NCBI GenBank assembly: GCA_020216655.1
Contig: JAIWNU010000148.1
Coordinates: forward strand, 1-13,701
Reading direction: 5' to 3'
Length of the DNA: 13,701 bases
From: Treponema sp.
GTDB lineage: Bacteria; Spirochaetota; Spirochaetia; Treponematales; Breznakiellaceae
The position numbers were made by a program, and so were the translations under genes. Shown one piece after another: positions 1-7,228 of the stretch; the stretch's first letter is position 1, and the number at the start of each line of letters is the position of its first letter. The notes under the pieces were generated by a model, which did not search any database, was not told the origin of the DNA, and worked only from the letters and a program-made list of their open reading frames with translations.

Positions 1-1277
1 TGCTTGATTATCGATTTATTAAGGACAATCTGGAAGCGGTCAAGGAAAACATTCGGAACCGCAATATGAAGGCCGACGCCGACAGGGTGGTCGAGCTTTT
101 TGATAAACGGAACGAGCTTGTCACAAAGCTCCAGAACCTGCAGCAGCAGCGGAACGCCAACGCGGCGGCCATGAAGGGTAAAATGGACGCCGATACCCGC
201 AACCGGCTCATCGAGGAAGGCAAAAAGCTTAAGGAAGACATTTCCAGCGCCGAAGCGGAGCTTGAGTCGGTAGAAAAGGAACTGGATACGGAGGGCCGCC
301 GCATCCCCAACATGGCCCATCCTGCGGCCCCTATCGGCAAAGAAGATAAGGATAACCTGGAAATAAAGCGGGTTGGAAGCCCCACCCAGTTTGCCTTTGA
401 ACCCAAGGACCACGTACAGCTCGGTCAGGAGCTGGATATTATCGATTTTGATTCGGCCACCAAGGTAACGGGAACCAAGTTCTACTATCTTAAAAACGAA
501 GGGGTCTTCCTGGAACTGGGCCTGGTCCGCTATGCCCTGGATATTTTGCAGAAAAAGGGCTTTACCCCCTTTATTACCCCAGACCTGGCAAAAGAAGAAA
601 TACTGGAAGGCATCGGCTTTAATCCCCGGGGTGCCGAGTCGAATGTGTACACCGTGGAAGGGGAAGGCACCTGCCTTGTGGGCACCGCCGAAATCACCCT
701 GGGTGGTTACTATTCGGGCACCATCCTGAGCAAGGACAAGCTCCCCCTCCGTATGGCGGGCCTTTCCCACTGTTTCAGGCGGGAAGCGGGCGCCGCGGGC
801 CAGTTCTCCAAGGGCCTGTACCGGGTACACCAGTTTACCAAGGTGGAAATGTTCGCCTACTGCCTGCCTGAAGATTCGGACGCCCTCCACGAGGAACTCC
901 GCTTAATCGAAGAAGAAATTTTCTCCGGCCTGGAAATTCCTTTCCGGGTAGTGGATACCTGTACCGGCGACCTCGGAGCGCCGGCCTACCGCAAATGGGA
1001 CCTGGAAGCCTGGATGCCCGGCCGGAACGGCGGCGAATGGGGAGAAGTTACTTCAACCTCCAACTGCACGGACTTTCAGGCCCGGCGGCTCAACATTAAA
1101 TACAAGGACGAGGATGGCAAAAACAGGTATGTGCACATGCTGAACGGCACCGCCATCGCGATAAGCCGGGCGATTATTTCCATCCTGGAAAACTTCCAGC
1201 AGGCCGACGGTTCGGTGCGGCTTCCCAAGGCCCTCGTTCCCTACTGCGGATTCGAAGTCATTAAAAAGAAGCAGTAA
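1..1277 (+). CDS. serS: Seryl-tRNA synthetase (first base of start codon outside window)
   Basis: Charges tRNA-Ser with serine in the cytoplasm (class II aminoacyl-tRNA synthetase). The frame is open from base 3 and begins Leu-Asp-Tyr-Arg-Phe-Ile; bases 1-2 are TG, so only the A of an ATG is missing and the full protein is about 425 residues, the usual family length. An ATG at base 66 would remove part of the N-terminal arm and is not the start. Residues about 25-102 form the charged, Gln/Lys/Glu-rich coiled-coil arm that grips the tRNA. The catalytic core shows the TAE serine-binding loop (229-231), motif 2 FRREAG followed by GLYRVHQFTKVEMF (from 259), SNCTDFQARR (from 354) and motif 3 NGTAIAISR (382-390). 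Motif 3 differs from the common NGSGLAVGR, which suggests a distinct bacterial SerRS subtype. thrH follows after 11 bp, so the two probably share a transcript. Confidence 0.97.
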   Translation, partial: LDYRFIKDNLEAVKENIRNRNMKADADRVVELFDKRNELVTKLQNLQQQRNANAAAMKGKMDADTRNRLIEEGKKLKEDISSAEAELESVEKELDTEGRRIPNMAHPAAPIGKEDKDNLEIKRVGSPTQFAFEPKDHVQLGQELDIIDFDSATKVTGTKFYYLKNEGVFLELGLVRYALDILQKKGFTPFITPDLAKEEILEGIGFNPRGAESNVYTVEGEGTCLVGTAEITLGGYYSGTILSKDKLPLRMAGLSHCFRREAGAAGQFSKGLYRVHQFTKVEMFAYCLPEDSDALHEELRLIEEEIFSGLEIPFRVVDTCTGDLGAPAYRKWDLEAWMPGRNGGEWGEVTSTSNCTDFQARRLNIKYKDEDGKNRYVHMLNGTAIAISRAIISILENFQQADGSVRLPKALVPYCGFEVIKKKQ

Positions 1278-1288
1278 GGAGCGGCCCT

Positions 1289-1900
1289 GTGAAAGTCGTT
1301 TGCCTTGACCTCGAAGGGGTGCTGGTTCCCGAAATATGGATTGCCTTTTCGGAAGCTTCCGGCATTCCGGAGCTGCGACGCACCACCCGGGATGAACCGG
1401 ACTACGATAAATTGATGCGCTTCCGCATCGCATTGCTGAAGGAACGGGGACTTAAAATTCGGGACATCCAGGCGGTTATCAATACCATGGAACCCTTGGA
1501 CGGCGCCTGGGACTTTTTGCATCGGCTCCGTTCGAAAACCCAGGTGATTATCCTGTCGGACACCTTTGAAGAGTTCGCCCAGCCCCTTATGGCCAAGCTA
1601 GACTACCCTACCCTCTTCTGCAACAACTTGGTGATTGCCGAGGATGGCACCGTAACAGATTACCGGCTCAGGCAAAAGGATGGCAAAATGAACGCCGTGC
1701 GGGCCCTTAAGTCCATCAATATGGAAGTCTTTGCGGCCGGGGATTCTTTTAACGACCTGGCCATGATACGGGAAGCCGACGAAGGCTGCCTCTTCCGGGC
1801 CCCGGAGGGCATCCGCACAGCCTGTTCAGATCTGGACTGTATCGAAAGCTACCAGGACCTTTTGGGACGCATCGATCGCTTTCTTATGACCGGTCGATAA
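1289..1900 (+). CDS. thrH: ThrH-type phosphoserine phosphatase / homoserine phosphotransferase (HAD family)
   Basis: A 203-residue cytoplasmic HAD-superfamily enzyme. It closely resembles Pseudomonas ThrH in its start (CLDLEGVLVPEIWIAF), its RQKD segment and its overall length. Motif I has nucleophile Asp7 and Glu9 (DLEG), motif II is Ser90-Asp-Thr, motif III Lys is near 130, and motif IV is GDSFND with Asp152 and Asp156. Known ThrH dephosphorylates phosphoserine and can transfer the phosphate to homoserine; from sequence alone I cannot say which activity dominates. The start is GTG at 1289, with AAGGAG at 1276-1281 giving 7 nt spacing; this ribosome site overlaps the serS stop codon. Lying directly behind serS favours serine supply as its role. 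The last 17 bp overlap the convergent era gene. Confidence 0.92.
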   Translation: MKVVCLDLEGVLVPEIWIAFSEASGIPELRRTTRDEPDYDKLMRFRIALLKERGLKIRDIQAVINTMEPLDGAWDFLHRLRSKTQVIILSDTFEEFAQPLMAKLDYPTLFCNNLVIAEDGTVTDYRLRQKDGKMNAVRALKSINMEVFAAGDSFNDLAMIREADEGCLFRAPEGIRTACSDLDCIESYQDLLGRIDRFLMTGR

Positions 1901-2789
1901 GACGGCGCAGAACCGCATCGTTCTGCCGCCAGTCCGAGGCAACCTTGACCCGAAGGTCCAGTTCTACCTTCCAGTCAAAGATGCGGTTCAGCTCCTTCTG
2001 GGCACCCTGTCTAATGGTTTTAATCATCTCGCCGCCCTTGCCGACCACAATACCCTTTTGAGACTCCCGTTCCACCAGGATAAAGGCCCGGACCCAGAGC
2101 CGCTGGCCGTCGTTCCGCAGTTCCGTATCCGCCACATCCACATAGATTGAATGGGGGAGCTCTTCCCGCAGGTTGTTTATCGCCTTTTCGCGGATAATCT
2201 CTGCGATCCGGAACTGGACATCCTGATCTGTATAGGTGTCTTCAGGATAGAGCCGGGGGCCTTCGGGAGCCAGCGTAAAAAGCAGCTCCAAGAGCTCGTT
2301 TACACCAGTCCCGTTTTTTGCAGAGATTTCCCGATGCCTGTCCAAAGGAATACGGGGGAGCTTTTCCTGCAAAAAGGCATGAACGGCAGCCGGATCGGCG
2401 CGCTTGTCATCAACCTTATTGATGGCTATTACGGTTCTCTCTGGATAGGCCCGGCTGTATTGGACCGCCTGGACAAGCTCCTCTTCTTCTTTTCCCATGG
2501 GCCGGGACGCATCAATGAGGTACAATACAAGCTCCGACTCCTCCAGGGCCCGGTCGGCCAGTTCCACAAGTTTCCGGTTCAGTTTTTTTTCTGATATATG
2601 CCGTCCCGGGGTATCCACAAAGACAAGCTGGCCCATTTCTCGATTTACAATACCCCGGATCATGTTTCGAGTCGTCTGGGGAACGGAGCTTACAATAGAC
2701 ACCTTTTGCCCGCAAAGTGTATTGATAAGGGTAGACTTTCCTGCCGAAGGCCGGCCCACCACTGCCACAAAGGCTGCTTTTTCTGCCAT
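1884..2789 (-). CDS. era: GTPase Era (30S ribosome assembly)
   Basis: A 301-residue Ras-like GTPase of normal Era length. Era binds 16S rRNA near its 3' end and acts in small-subunit maturation and cell-cycle control. Visible GTPase motifs are G1 GRPSAGKS (12-19), G2 PQTTR (37-41), G3 DTPG (59-62), G4 NKVD (124-127) and G5 SAK (156-158). The C-terminal KH RNA-binding domain has GKGG at 250-253 within GIVVGKGGEMIK. The ATG at 2789 is preceded by AAGGA with 6 nt spacing. The gene ends inside the 3' end of thrH on the other strand, and no terminator separates the two. Its other neighbour is divergent, so it appears to be transcribed alone from the 2790-2907 region. Confidence 0.97.
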   Translation of the reverse strand: MAEKAAFVAVVGRPSAGKSTLINTLCGQKVSIVSSVPQTTRNMIRGIVNREMGQLVFVDTPGRHISEKKLNRKLVELADRALEESELVLYLIDASRPMGKEEEELVQAVQYSRAYPERTVIAINKVDDKRADPAAVHAFLQEKLPRIPLDRHREISAKNGTGVNELLELLFTLAPEGPRLYPEDTYTDQDVQFRIAEIIREKAINNLREELPHSIYVDVADTELRNDGQRLWVRAFILVERESQKGIVVGKGGEMIKTIRQGAQKELNRIFDWKVELDLRVKVASDWRQNDAVLRRLIDRS

Positions 2790-2804
2790 AGTTATTCCTT
2801 AGGT

Positions 2805-2823
2805 TCGACCGTTGCAGGGTCGA
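2805..2823. repeat. Small inverted repeat in the era leader
   Basis: TCGACC (2805-2810) and GGTCGA (2818-2823) are perfect 6-bp inverted arms around a 7-nt loop. The repeat lies just upstream of the era ribosome site, within the predicted era leader. It could be a short RNA hairpin or an operator half-site pair, and it may be chance. Confidence 0.3.
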
Positions 2824-2826
2824 CAA

Positions 2827-2855
2827 TTGCCGTTATGAGAAAAATTAAGTATCTT
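2827..2855 (+). promoter_or_regulatory. Candidate sigma70-type promoter for the CmpB-like gene
   Basis: TTGCCG (2827-2832, 4/6 match to the -35 consensus) and TATCTT (2850-2855, 4/6 to the -10) are separated by exactly 17 bp, giving a predicted leader of about 45 nt before the ATG at 2908. It overlaps the candidate era promoter on the other strand. Both are predictions by eye. Confidence 0.3.
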
Positions 2856-2856
2856 G

Positions 2857-2885
2857 AATATACAGCAATAACCTGTTCTAAGCAA
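2857..2885 (-). promoter_or_regulatory. Candidate sigma70-type promoter for era
   Basis: Read on the minus strand, TTGCTT (2885-2880, 3/6) and TATATT (2862-2857, 5/6) are separated by 17 bp. Transcription would start near 2850, giving a leader of about 60 nt that contains the 2805-2823 inverted repeat. The -35 is weak. Confidence 0.33.
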
Positions 2886-2907
2886 TCAAGATAAGGGGAA
2901 CACCTTC

Positions 2908-3675
2908 ATGCATGAAGCATTACCGGAAGAACTGCTGCGCTATTTCCTTTACTTTAGTTTGAGTGCTTTTTTGGGCTGGGTGCTAGAATCGACCTATCGG
3001 TCAATGACAGAAAAACGTTTTGTAAATGCCGGTTTCCTGTCAGGGCCTTTTGTGCCGATCTATGGGTTCGGAGCCCTTATTATTGCGGTCATTGGCCGCT
3101 CGCTTGCGGGGCTGCCTGCATGGCTTTTTTGGATCATTATGATAAGCGCCCCAACGGTATTGGAATACGCTGCGGCGGTTCTGCTTGAAAACTTCTTTGG
3201 CCTTACACTCTGGGATTATAAAGACGAATTTTTGAATTTTCAGGGCCGGATATGCCTGAAATTTTCATTTTTTTGGGCTCTCCTTGTTATTGGGGCCAAT
3301 CGGATCCTTGAACCCTGGGCCTTTGCAATAATATCCGGTCTTGGCCCATACCTAATACACTTCTTTTCTGGAGCCCTGCTCATGTATTTTGTCATGGATA
3401 CGGTTCAATCGATCCGCGCGGTCTTTAACTTTAAGGCAGTTATCGCAGACCTGCAGACCCTGTTGGAAGCGGGGGGGAAATTTCTTACCAGTTTTGATCT
3501 TATCTCAAACGCAATGGGAACCGCAGAGGGACTTAAAAAGAAACTGCCCCAGGAACTTAAGCGGCTGCTTAAACCGGTCAGGGCTTTCCCGGTGCTCAAA
3601 GAAGAGATCCGCTCCCGATTTGCGGTGTTCCCCGAATGGATACGGGAACACCTTGAAAAACGGATGGGGAAATAA
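2908..3675 (+). CDS. Multi-pass membrane protein of the CmpB-like putative ABC-transporter family (DUF1113 type)
   Basis: A 255-residue integral membrane protein. The family signature is clear: N-A-G-F-L-S-G-P-F-V-P-I-Y-G-F-G at residues 40-55, an upstream FLGWVLESTYRS segment, WDY at 102-104 and FQGRICL at 111-117. About five hydrophobic segments are visible (roughly 10-28, 46-66, 70-94, 117-133 and 135-164). The last 85 residues are a basic, partly amphipathic cytoplasmic-looking tail. The family is named as a putative ABC-transporter permease, but no ATPase or binding protein lies nearby, so a transport role is not shown here. The start is ATG 2908 with AAGGGGA at 2893-2899. Its TAA is only 2 bp from the convergent stop of the diguanylate cyclase gene. 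Confidence 0.85.
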   Translation: MHEALPEELLRYFLYFSLSAFLGWVLESTYRSMTEKRFVNAGFLSGPFVPIYGFGALIIAVIGRSLAGLPAWLFWIIMISAPTVLEYAAAVLLENFFGLTLWDYKDEFLNFQGRICLKFSFFWALLVIGANRILEPWAFAIISGLGPYLIHFFSGALLMYFVMDTVQSIRAVFNFKAVIADLQTLLEAGGKFLTSFDLISNAMGTAEGLKKKLPQELKRLLKPVRAFPVLKEEIRSRFAVFPEWIREHLEKRMGK

Positions 3676-3677
3676 TT

Positions 3678-5303
3678 TCAACCTGCCAGGTTCTCTGGGT
3701 CATCGCAAACCGGCGAAATCACTCCTAAGGAAGAAAGTGATTTACCCTGTAAAACCTGGTTGCGCCCATTCTTTTTAGCCTTATAAAGAGCCTCGTCTGT
3801 TGCGGCAATGAGGGCAGGACAGAGAACGTCGCAGTCAGGCTTATCGGTAATCTCTATTGTGGACCAGCCAACACTGATGGTAATGGGTATTTTTATGCCG
3901 TTGTATATAAAATCTGCCAGCTCAACGTTTCGGCGCAGCCGTTCACAGAGCATAGGTTCATAGCCAGTATTGTAGGGAATAATCGCAAATTCTTCCCCGC
4001 CGTATCGAGCTACGATGTCCCGGTCCCTCAGGCTGTTCACCAGGATTTCTGCAAGCCGCTTCAGTACCAAGTCTCCCGCCTGGTGGCCATAGGTATCGTT
4101 GACAGCCTTAAAGTGGTCAATATCAAGCATAACAAGGGATACGGCGGATCTGGTCAAGGCGGCATTTCCGAGCAATTCCAAAAATGTCCCGTGGTTAATA
4201 AGATTGGTTAGGCTGTCCCGCTGGGCCGTATCTTTGAGACTCAGCTCCCGGCGGGCTACAATTTCCTGCATTTGGTTAAAACTCTGGATGAGCACCCCAA
4301 TCTCGCCGTCCGCTTGAACAGTCAGCTTATGATTGTAGTTGCTGGCGGCCATCTGATTGACCGCATGAACCAGCTCGGAAATAGGCCGGTACACCTGTGC
4401 GGTCATCCAATAGGACAAAAGGAGAGACACCAGCATGGCGATAAAACCGAGAATAGACACAAAAATCTGAAGCTGTTGAGCAGGCTTAACTAAGAGGTCT
4501 GGAGAGGCCACAACCAGCGCAATAATCTGGAGCTCGGGCATAAAAAAGTAAGCCCCGCTTACAGAACCATTCAGGTTGGATTCTAGGGTTATAAAGCCAG
4601 AGTTTTCAAAAGAAATCCCCTGCAAAGACTTTTGATCAATAGTAATATAGTCACCGTTTTTAGAATAATACATGACCTGACCCTGGGTATTAAGCAAAAA
4701 GGTAGAACCAAAGCCTGCATTCGAAAAGAGAGCAAAGTTGGTTAGAAAGGCATCGAACAGGACATAAAGGCTCGCCACATAGGTTTTCCCTTGATGGTTG
4801 TTAAAGCGCCGGGACAGCGCCATGGTAAGCTTTCCAGTCTTCTTGTTGGCAAAAAAGCCTCCTCCCGATTCCCCATTTTTAAGGGCTTCCTGAAAATAGC
4901 TGCGATCTGAAATAGAACCGATGGATGAAGTGGGTGTCTTATTACGATGGTTCACAATAGTTCCAGACTGATCAGCGATAACAAGATCGATTATTTGAGG
5001 GTACGCACTAAGAACACGATTAATCAGCTTGGACGCATGTTCACCTTGCAATGTTTGGTCATCCATGGTTTCAAGCATTAAAGAAAAGGAAGTCAGCGTT
5101 GATTTCTGTGCATTATACCAACCCTTTAAATCGTTATGAAGCTGGTCCCGATAAACCTGAGCCAGGTTCATCTGCTGCCTTTCAAGCTCCTTAATCGTCT
5201 GGCGACCCACCTGGTAAAAGAGGAGCCCTAGGATGATGATAGAATAAAGGGAATGGATGATAAACTGTTGGCGAAACATCCGTGATCGCACGAGATTACC
5301 CAT
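3678..5303 (-). CDS. Membrane-bound diguanylate cyclase: Cache sensor - HAMP - GGDEF
   Basis: Synthesises cyclic di-GMP from two GTP in response to an extracytoplasmic signal. The 541 residues show TM1 (about 14-33), a periplasmic Cache-type sensor (about 40-270, with the typical SDRSYFQEAL near 131-140), TM2 (about 279-302), a HAMP linker (about 303-355) and a GGDEF domain (about 360-520). The active-site loop is GGEEF (435-439), a functional variant. RDRD at 426-429 sits five residues upstream, the canonical RxxD inhibitory site, so product feedback is expected. DIDHFKAVNDTYGH (394-407) and RDSLTNLINH (362-371) are also intact. There is no EAL or HD-GYP domain. The ATG at 5303 has AAAGGAA (minus strand of 5314-5320) with a longish 10-nt spacing, lying over the cysE stop; cysE ends 15 bp upstream, so the two are probably co-transcribed. 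The Cache ligand cannot be inferred. Confidence 0.93.
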   Translation of the reverse strand: MGNLVRSRMFRQQFIIHSLYSIIILGLLFYQVGRQTIKELERQQMNLAQVYRDQLHNDLKGWYNAQKSTLTSFSLMLETMDDQTLQGEHASKLINRVLSAYPQIIDLVIADQSGTIVNHRNKTPTSSIGSISDRSYFQEALKNGESGGGFFANKKTGKLTMALSRRFNNHQGKTYVASLYVLFDAFLTNFALFSNAGFGSTFLLNTQGQVMYYSKNGDYITIDQKSLQGISFENSGFITLESNLNGSVSGAYFFMPELQIIALVVASPDLLVKPAQQLQIFVSILGFIAMLVSLLLSYWMTAQVYRPISELVHAVNQMAASNYNHKLTVQADGEIGVLIQSFNQMQEIVARRELSLKDTAQRDSLTNLINHGTFLELLGNAALTRSAVSLVMLDIDHFKAVNDTYGHQAGDLVLKRLAEILVNSLRDRDIVARYGGEEFAIIPYNTGYEPMLCERLRRNVELADFIYNGIKIPITISVGWSTIEITDKPDCDVLCPALIAATDEALYKAKKNGRNQVLQGKSLSSLGVISPVCDDPENLAG

Positions 5304-5318
5304 AACTGCACCGTTCCT

Positions 5319-6209
5319 TTACTTTTGCTTGGGCCGCAAAATATGCTCGCCGGTTTTTACGTATACGAGGGTATCCGGAGGGACCGACTCAGTAACCCAC
5401 ACATTACCGCCGATAACTGACCCACGGCCAATCACTGTCTTGCCGCCTAGAATGGTAGCTCCTGAGTAAATAGTTACATCATCCTCTATTGTAGGGTGAC
5501 GCTTGGTATCCGCCTCATCCTTTTTTACCGACAGGGCTCCCAAGGTCACTCCCTGGTATATTTTTACGTTTTTACCGATGACCGTGGTTTCACCAATAAC
5601 AACACCGGTTCCATGGTCAATAAAAAAGGATTCTCCAATGGTTGCCCCGGGGTGAATATCAATGCCTGTGCGGCCATGAACTATCTCACTCATGATGCGG
5701 GGAATGAGGGGCACCTCCCGGACCCAGAAATAGTGGGCAAGCCGGTGGACCGCGATGGCCTGGAGACCCGGATAGGAAACGATGACTTCTTCTATGCTTT
5801 TAGCTGCCGGATCGCCCCGGAAAGCCGCAGCCACATCAAGGCTGAGAATACGGCGCAGCTGCGGGAGTTGCTCAAAAAAGTCTTCCACAATAAGCTCAGC
5901 CATGGTCCTGCAGCCAATGCCGTCGCAGGAAAAGCGGTTGGTTCTGCACGAGAATGACAGGCTTTTTTCAATCTCATTACTCAGCTTCCGGGCGGTGCGA
6001 TATACCCGTTCGGCAATAGTAAGGTGCAGACTTTCCTCATCGGGAAGTTCACTTTCCCGAAAGCCGGGGAAAATAATTGCATCCAAATCGGCGAGTATAT
6101 CCTCAATACTTTCTCTGCTGGGAAGATTGGGGCCGTTAAAATGATTGATGAGCCCATAGTCTTCATAAGAAGCAACCAGGGCTTTAACACTTTCAGTTAA
6201 TCGTTCCAT
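5319..6209 (-). CDS. cysE: Serine O-acetyltransferase
   Basis: Acetylates L-serine with acetyl-CoA to O-acetylserine, the first committed step of cysteine synthesis. The 296 residues comprise an N-terminal helical domain (about 1-170) and a left-handed beta-helix of hexapeptide repeats (about 180-285). Likely active-site residues are His199 in the [10 protein letters not shown] loop (equivalent to the DHATG histidine of E. coli CysE) and His238 in [16 protein letters not shown] (178-189) opens the beta-helix. Three cysteines cluster at 88, 95 and 100, just before the family-like [13 protein letters not shown] helix. The protein ends Arg-Pro-Lys-Gln-Lys and lacks the C-terminal Ile that docks enteric CysE into CysK. 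The start is ATG 6209, for which I see no good ribosome site; no better in-frame start is visible. The gene is probably first in a two-gene unit with the diguanylate cyclase. Confidence 0.93.
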   Translation of the reverse strand: MERLTESVKALVASYEDYGLINHFNGPNLPSRESIEDILADLDAIIFPGFRESELPDEESLHLTIAERVYRTARKLSNEIEKSLSFSCRTNRFSCDGIGCRTMAELIVEDFFEQLPQLRRILSLDVAAAFRGDPAAKSIEEVIVSYPGLQAIAVHRLAHYFWVREVPLIPRIMSEIVHGRTGIDIHPGATIGESFFIDHGTGVVIGETTVIGKNVKIYQGVTLGALSVKKDEADTKRHPTIEDDVTIYSGATILGGKTVIGRGSVIGGNVWVTESVPPDTLVYVKTGEHILRPKQK

Positions 6210-6226
6210 ATCAATAATGTATCAAT
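6210..6226 (-). repeat. Direct repeat immediately upstream of the cysE start
   Basis: ATTGAT occurs twice on the minus strand (6226-6221 and 6215-6210), 11 bp apart, or about one helical turn. The second copy abuts the ATG where a ribosome binding site would be expected. It could be an operator or translational control site, or a chance pattern in AT-rich DNA. Confidence 0.3.
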
Positions 6227-6230
6227 TTCT

Positions 6231-6236
6231 ATTATA
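6231..6236 (-). promoter_or_regulatory. -10 element of the probable cysE promoter
   Basis: The minus strand carries a perfect TATAAT (6236-6231), 21 bp before the cysE ATG, within an AT-rich gap (6210-6280). Transcription would start near 6224, leaving a leader of only about 15 nt. The -35 position (about 6254-6259, TATTTA) matches poorly, so an activator or extended contacts may be needed. Confidence 0.45.
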
Positions 6237-6299
6237 TCCAATATTATTAAAAATAAATACTACCACTATTCTAAATCGAGACAATCCACCGGCAGAGCA

Positions 6300-7202
6300 T
6301 TAACGGTGCAGGTGACTTGCCTTTAGACCTCGGCGGCGCTTGAAATGGGCTAAAAGGCTTTCGCTAAAGAAGGTCTCAATGATTTTTTTATTGTTAAGCG
6401 CGTATTGTTCACCCACAGAAATGAGATGTTTCGCCCGGGCAAAGTCGAAGGGAGTAGCCGGATCTTCCGGGTAAAGAGTGAGGGTGGCCCGGTCAGCATC
6501 TCCCCGCTGTATATGGGAAATAGCGACTTCCAAGGCGCGATAGACAACCTGGGGTCCTGTTCGGAGGTTGCTGCTCCGGGTGAGCATAAAGGCTCCCACA
6601 TCTACGGCTAATATCCTGGTGTATCCCAAATCACGGGCTATATAAACCGGAAGATTATTAACAAGGCCGCCATCCACAAGGTGCTGGCCATCAATTTCTA
6701 GGGGGTCAAAAAAGGCAGGGAAAGCCATGGAAGCTCGCTGGGCACGGGCAAGAGAACCGGAAGAAAGCACCACTTCTTTGCCAGTAATCAAATCCACCGC
6801 ATTGCAGCGAAAAAGCACAGGAAGTTCTTCTATAATCTTATGTCCGGTTAATTCTTCTAGAAATTCCAATATACGGCTGCCTGAGTCTATGGCAGGCTTG
6901 GTTGCAAAACGGCTCAGCATTTGTCCTGTTTCCAGGACCCGGCCCATAGGACCCGAGAAATGAAAGCGGGAAACATCCAGATACCTGCGGATGTCAAACT
7001 TGGAAACCGCTACTGCTTCCATTTCTTCCGCGGTATAGCCTGCGGCGTACAGGCCGCCCACGATAGCGCCCATGGAGGTCCCCACAACAAGGCTCGGCCG
7101 CGGGTATCCCCACTGTTCCAGGGCTTTCAGGACACCAATGTGCATGAAGCCCTTGGCGCCGCCCCCAGAGAGAACCAGCGCCCAGCGAAGACCGCGGCCC
7201 AT
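6300..7202 (-). CDS. Patatin-like phospholipase (RssA/NTE-type serine hydrolase)
   Basis: A predicted cytoplasmic lipid acyl hydrolase using a Ser-Asp dyad. Numbering from the chosen ATG (300 residues), the oxyanion loop GGGAKG is at 13-18, nucleophile Ser43 lies in GTSMG, and the catalytic Asp177 is in DGG followed by LVNNLPV. This is the complete patatin core. There is no signal peptide, cyclic-nucleotide domain or C-terminal beta-barrel, so it belongs with the short stand-alone bacterial patatins. TTG-ATG are adjacent at the 5' end; GGGAGG (minus strand of 7211-7216) is 8 nt from the ATG and 5 nt from the TTG, so ATG is preferred. The large activase gene ends 26 bp upstream on the same strand, which suggests co-transcription, although no functional link is known. 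The substrate is undetermined. Confidence 0.9.
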   Translation of the reverse strand: MGRGLRWALVLSGGGAKGFMHIGVLKALEQWGYPRPSLVVGTSMGAIVGGLYAAGYTAEEMEAVAVSKFDIRRYLDVSRFHFSGPMGRVLETGQMLSRFATKPAIDSGSRILEFLEELTGHKIIEELPVLFRCNAVDLITGKEVVLSSGSLARAQRASMAFPAFFDPLEIDGQHLVDGGLVNNLPVYIARDLGYTRILAVDVGAFMLTRSSNLRTGPQVVYRALEVAISHIQRGDADRATLTLYPEDPATPFDFARAKHLISVGEQYALNNKKIIETFFSESLLAHFKRRRGLKASHLHR

Positions 7203-7210
7203 CAAGAGAA

Positions 7211-7216
7211 CCTCCC
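7211..7216 (-). promoter_or_regulatory. Ribosome binding site that decides the patatin start
   Basis: GGGAGG on the minus strand is 8 nt from the ATG ending at 7200 and only 5 nt from an adjoining TTG, favouring initiation at the ATG. It lies in the 26-bp gap after the activase stop codon. Confidence 0.6.
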
Positions 7217-7228
7217 GCAGCTCAGCAC

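Noticed and set aside
66..68. ATG at 66 as the serS start
   Set aside because: It would delete the conserved first 22 residues of SerRS, which are encoded in frame back to the window edge.
435..439. Idea that GGEEF marks a degenerate, inactive cyclase (positions are residues in the 3678-5303 protein)
   Set aside because: GGEEF is a well-known active variant of GGDEF, and the other catalytic and inhibitory-site residues are intact.
2151..2594. A 147-codon plus-strand frame opposite era
   Set aside because: Antisense to the era coding sequence, where the minus strand shows all five GTPase motifs; no support for expression.
5496..5957. A 153-codon plus-strand frame opposite cysE
   Set aside because: Antisense to the clear hexapeptide-repeat protein, with no motif of its own.
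7203..7205. TTG start one codon upstream of the patatin ATG
   Set aside because: The GGGAGG site is better spaced (8 nt) from the ATG than from the TTG (5 nt). The difference is one residue and does not affect function.
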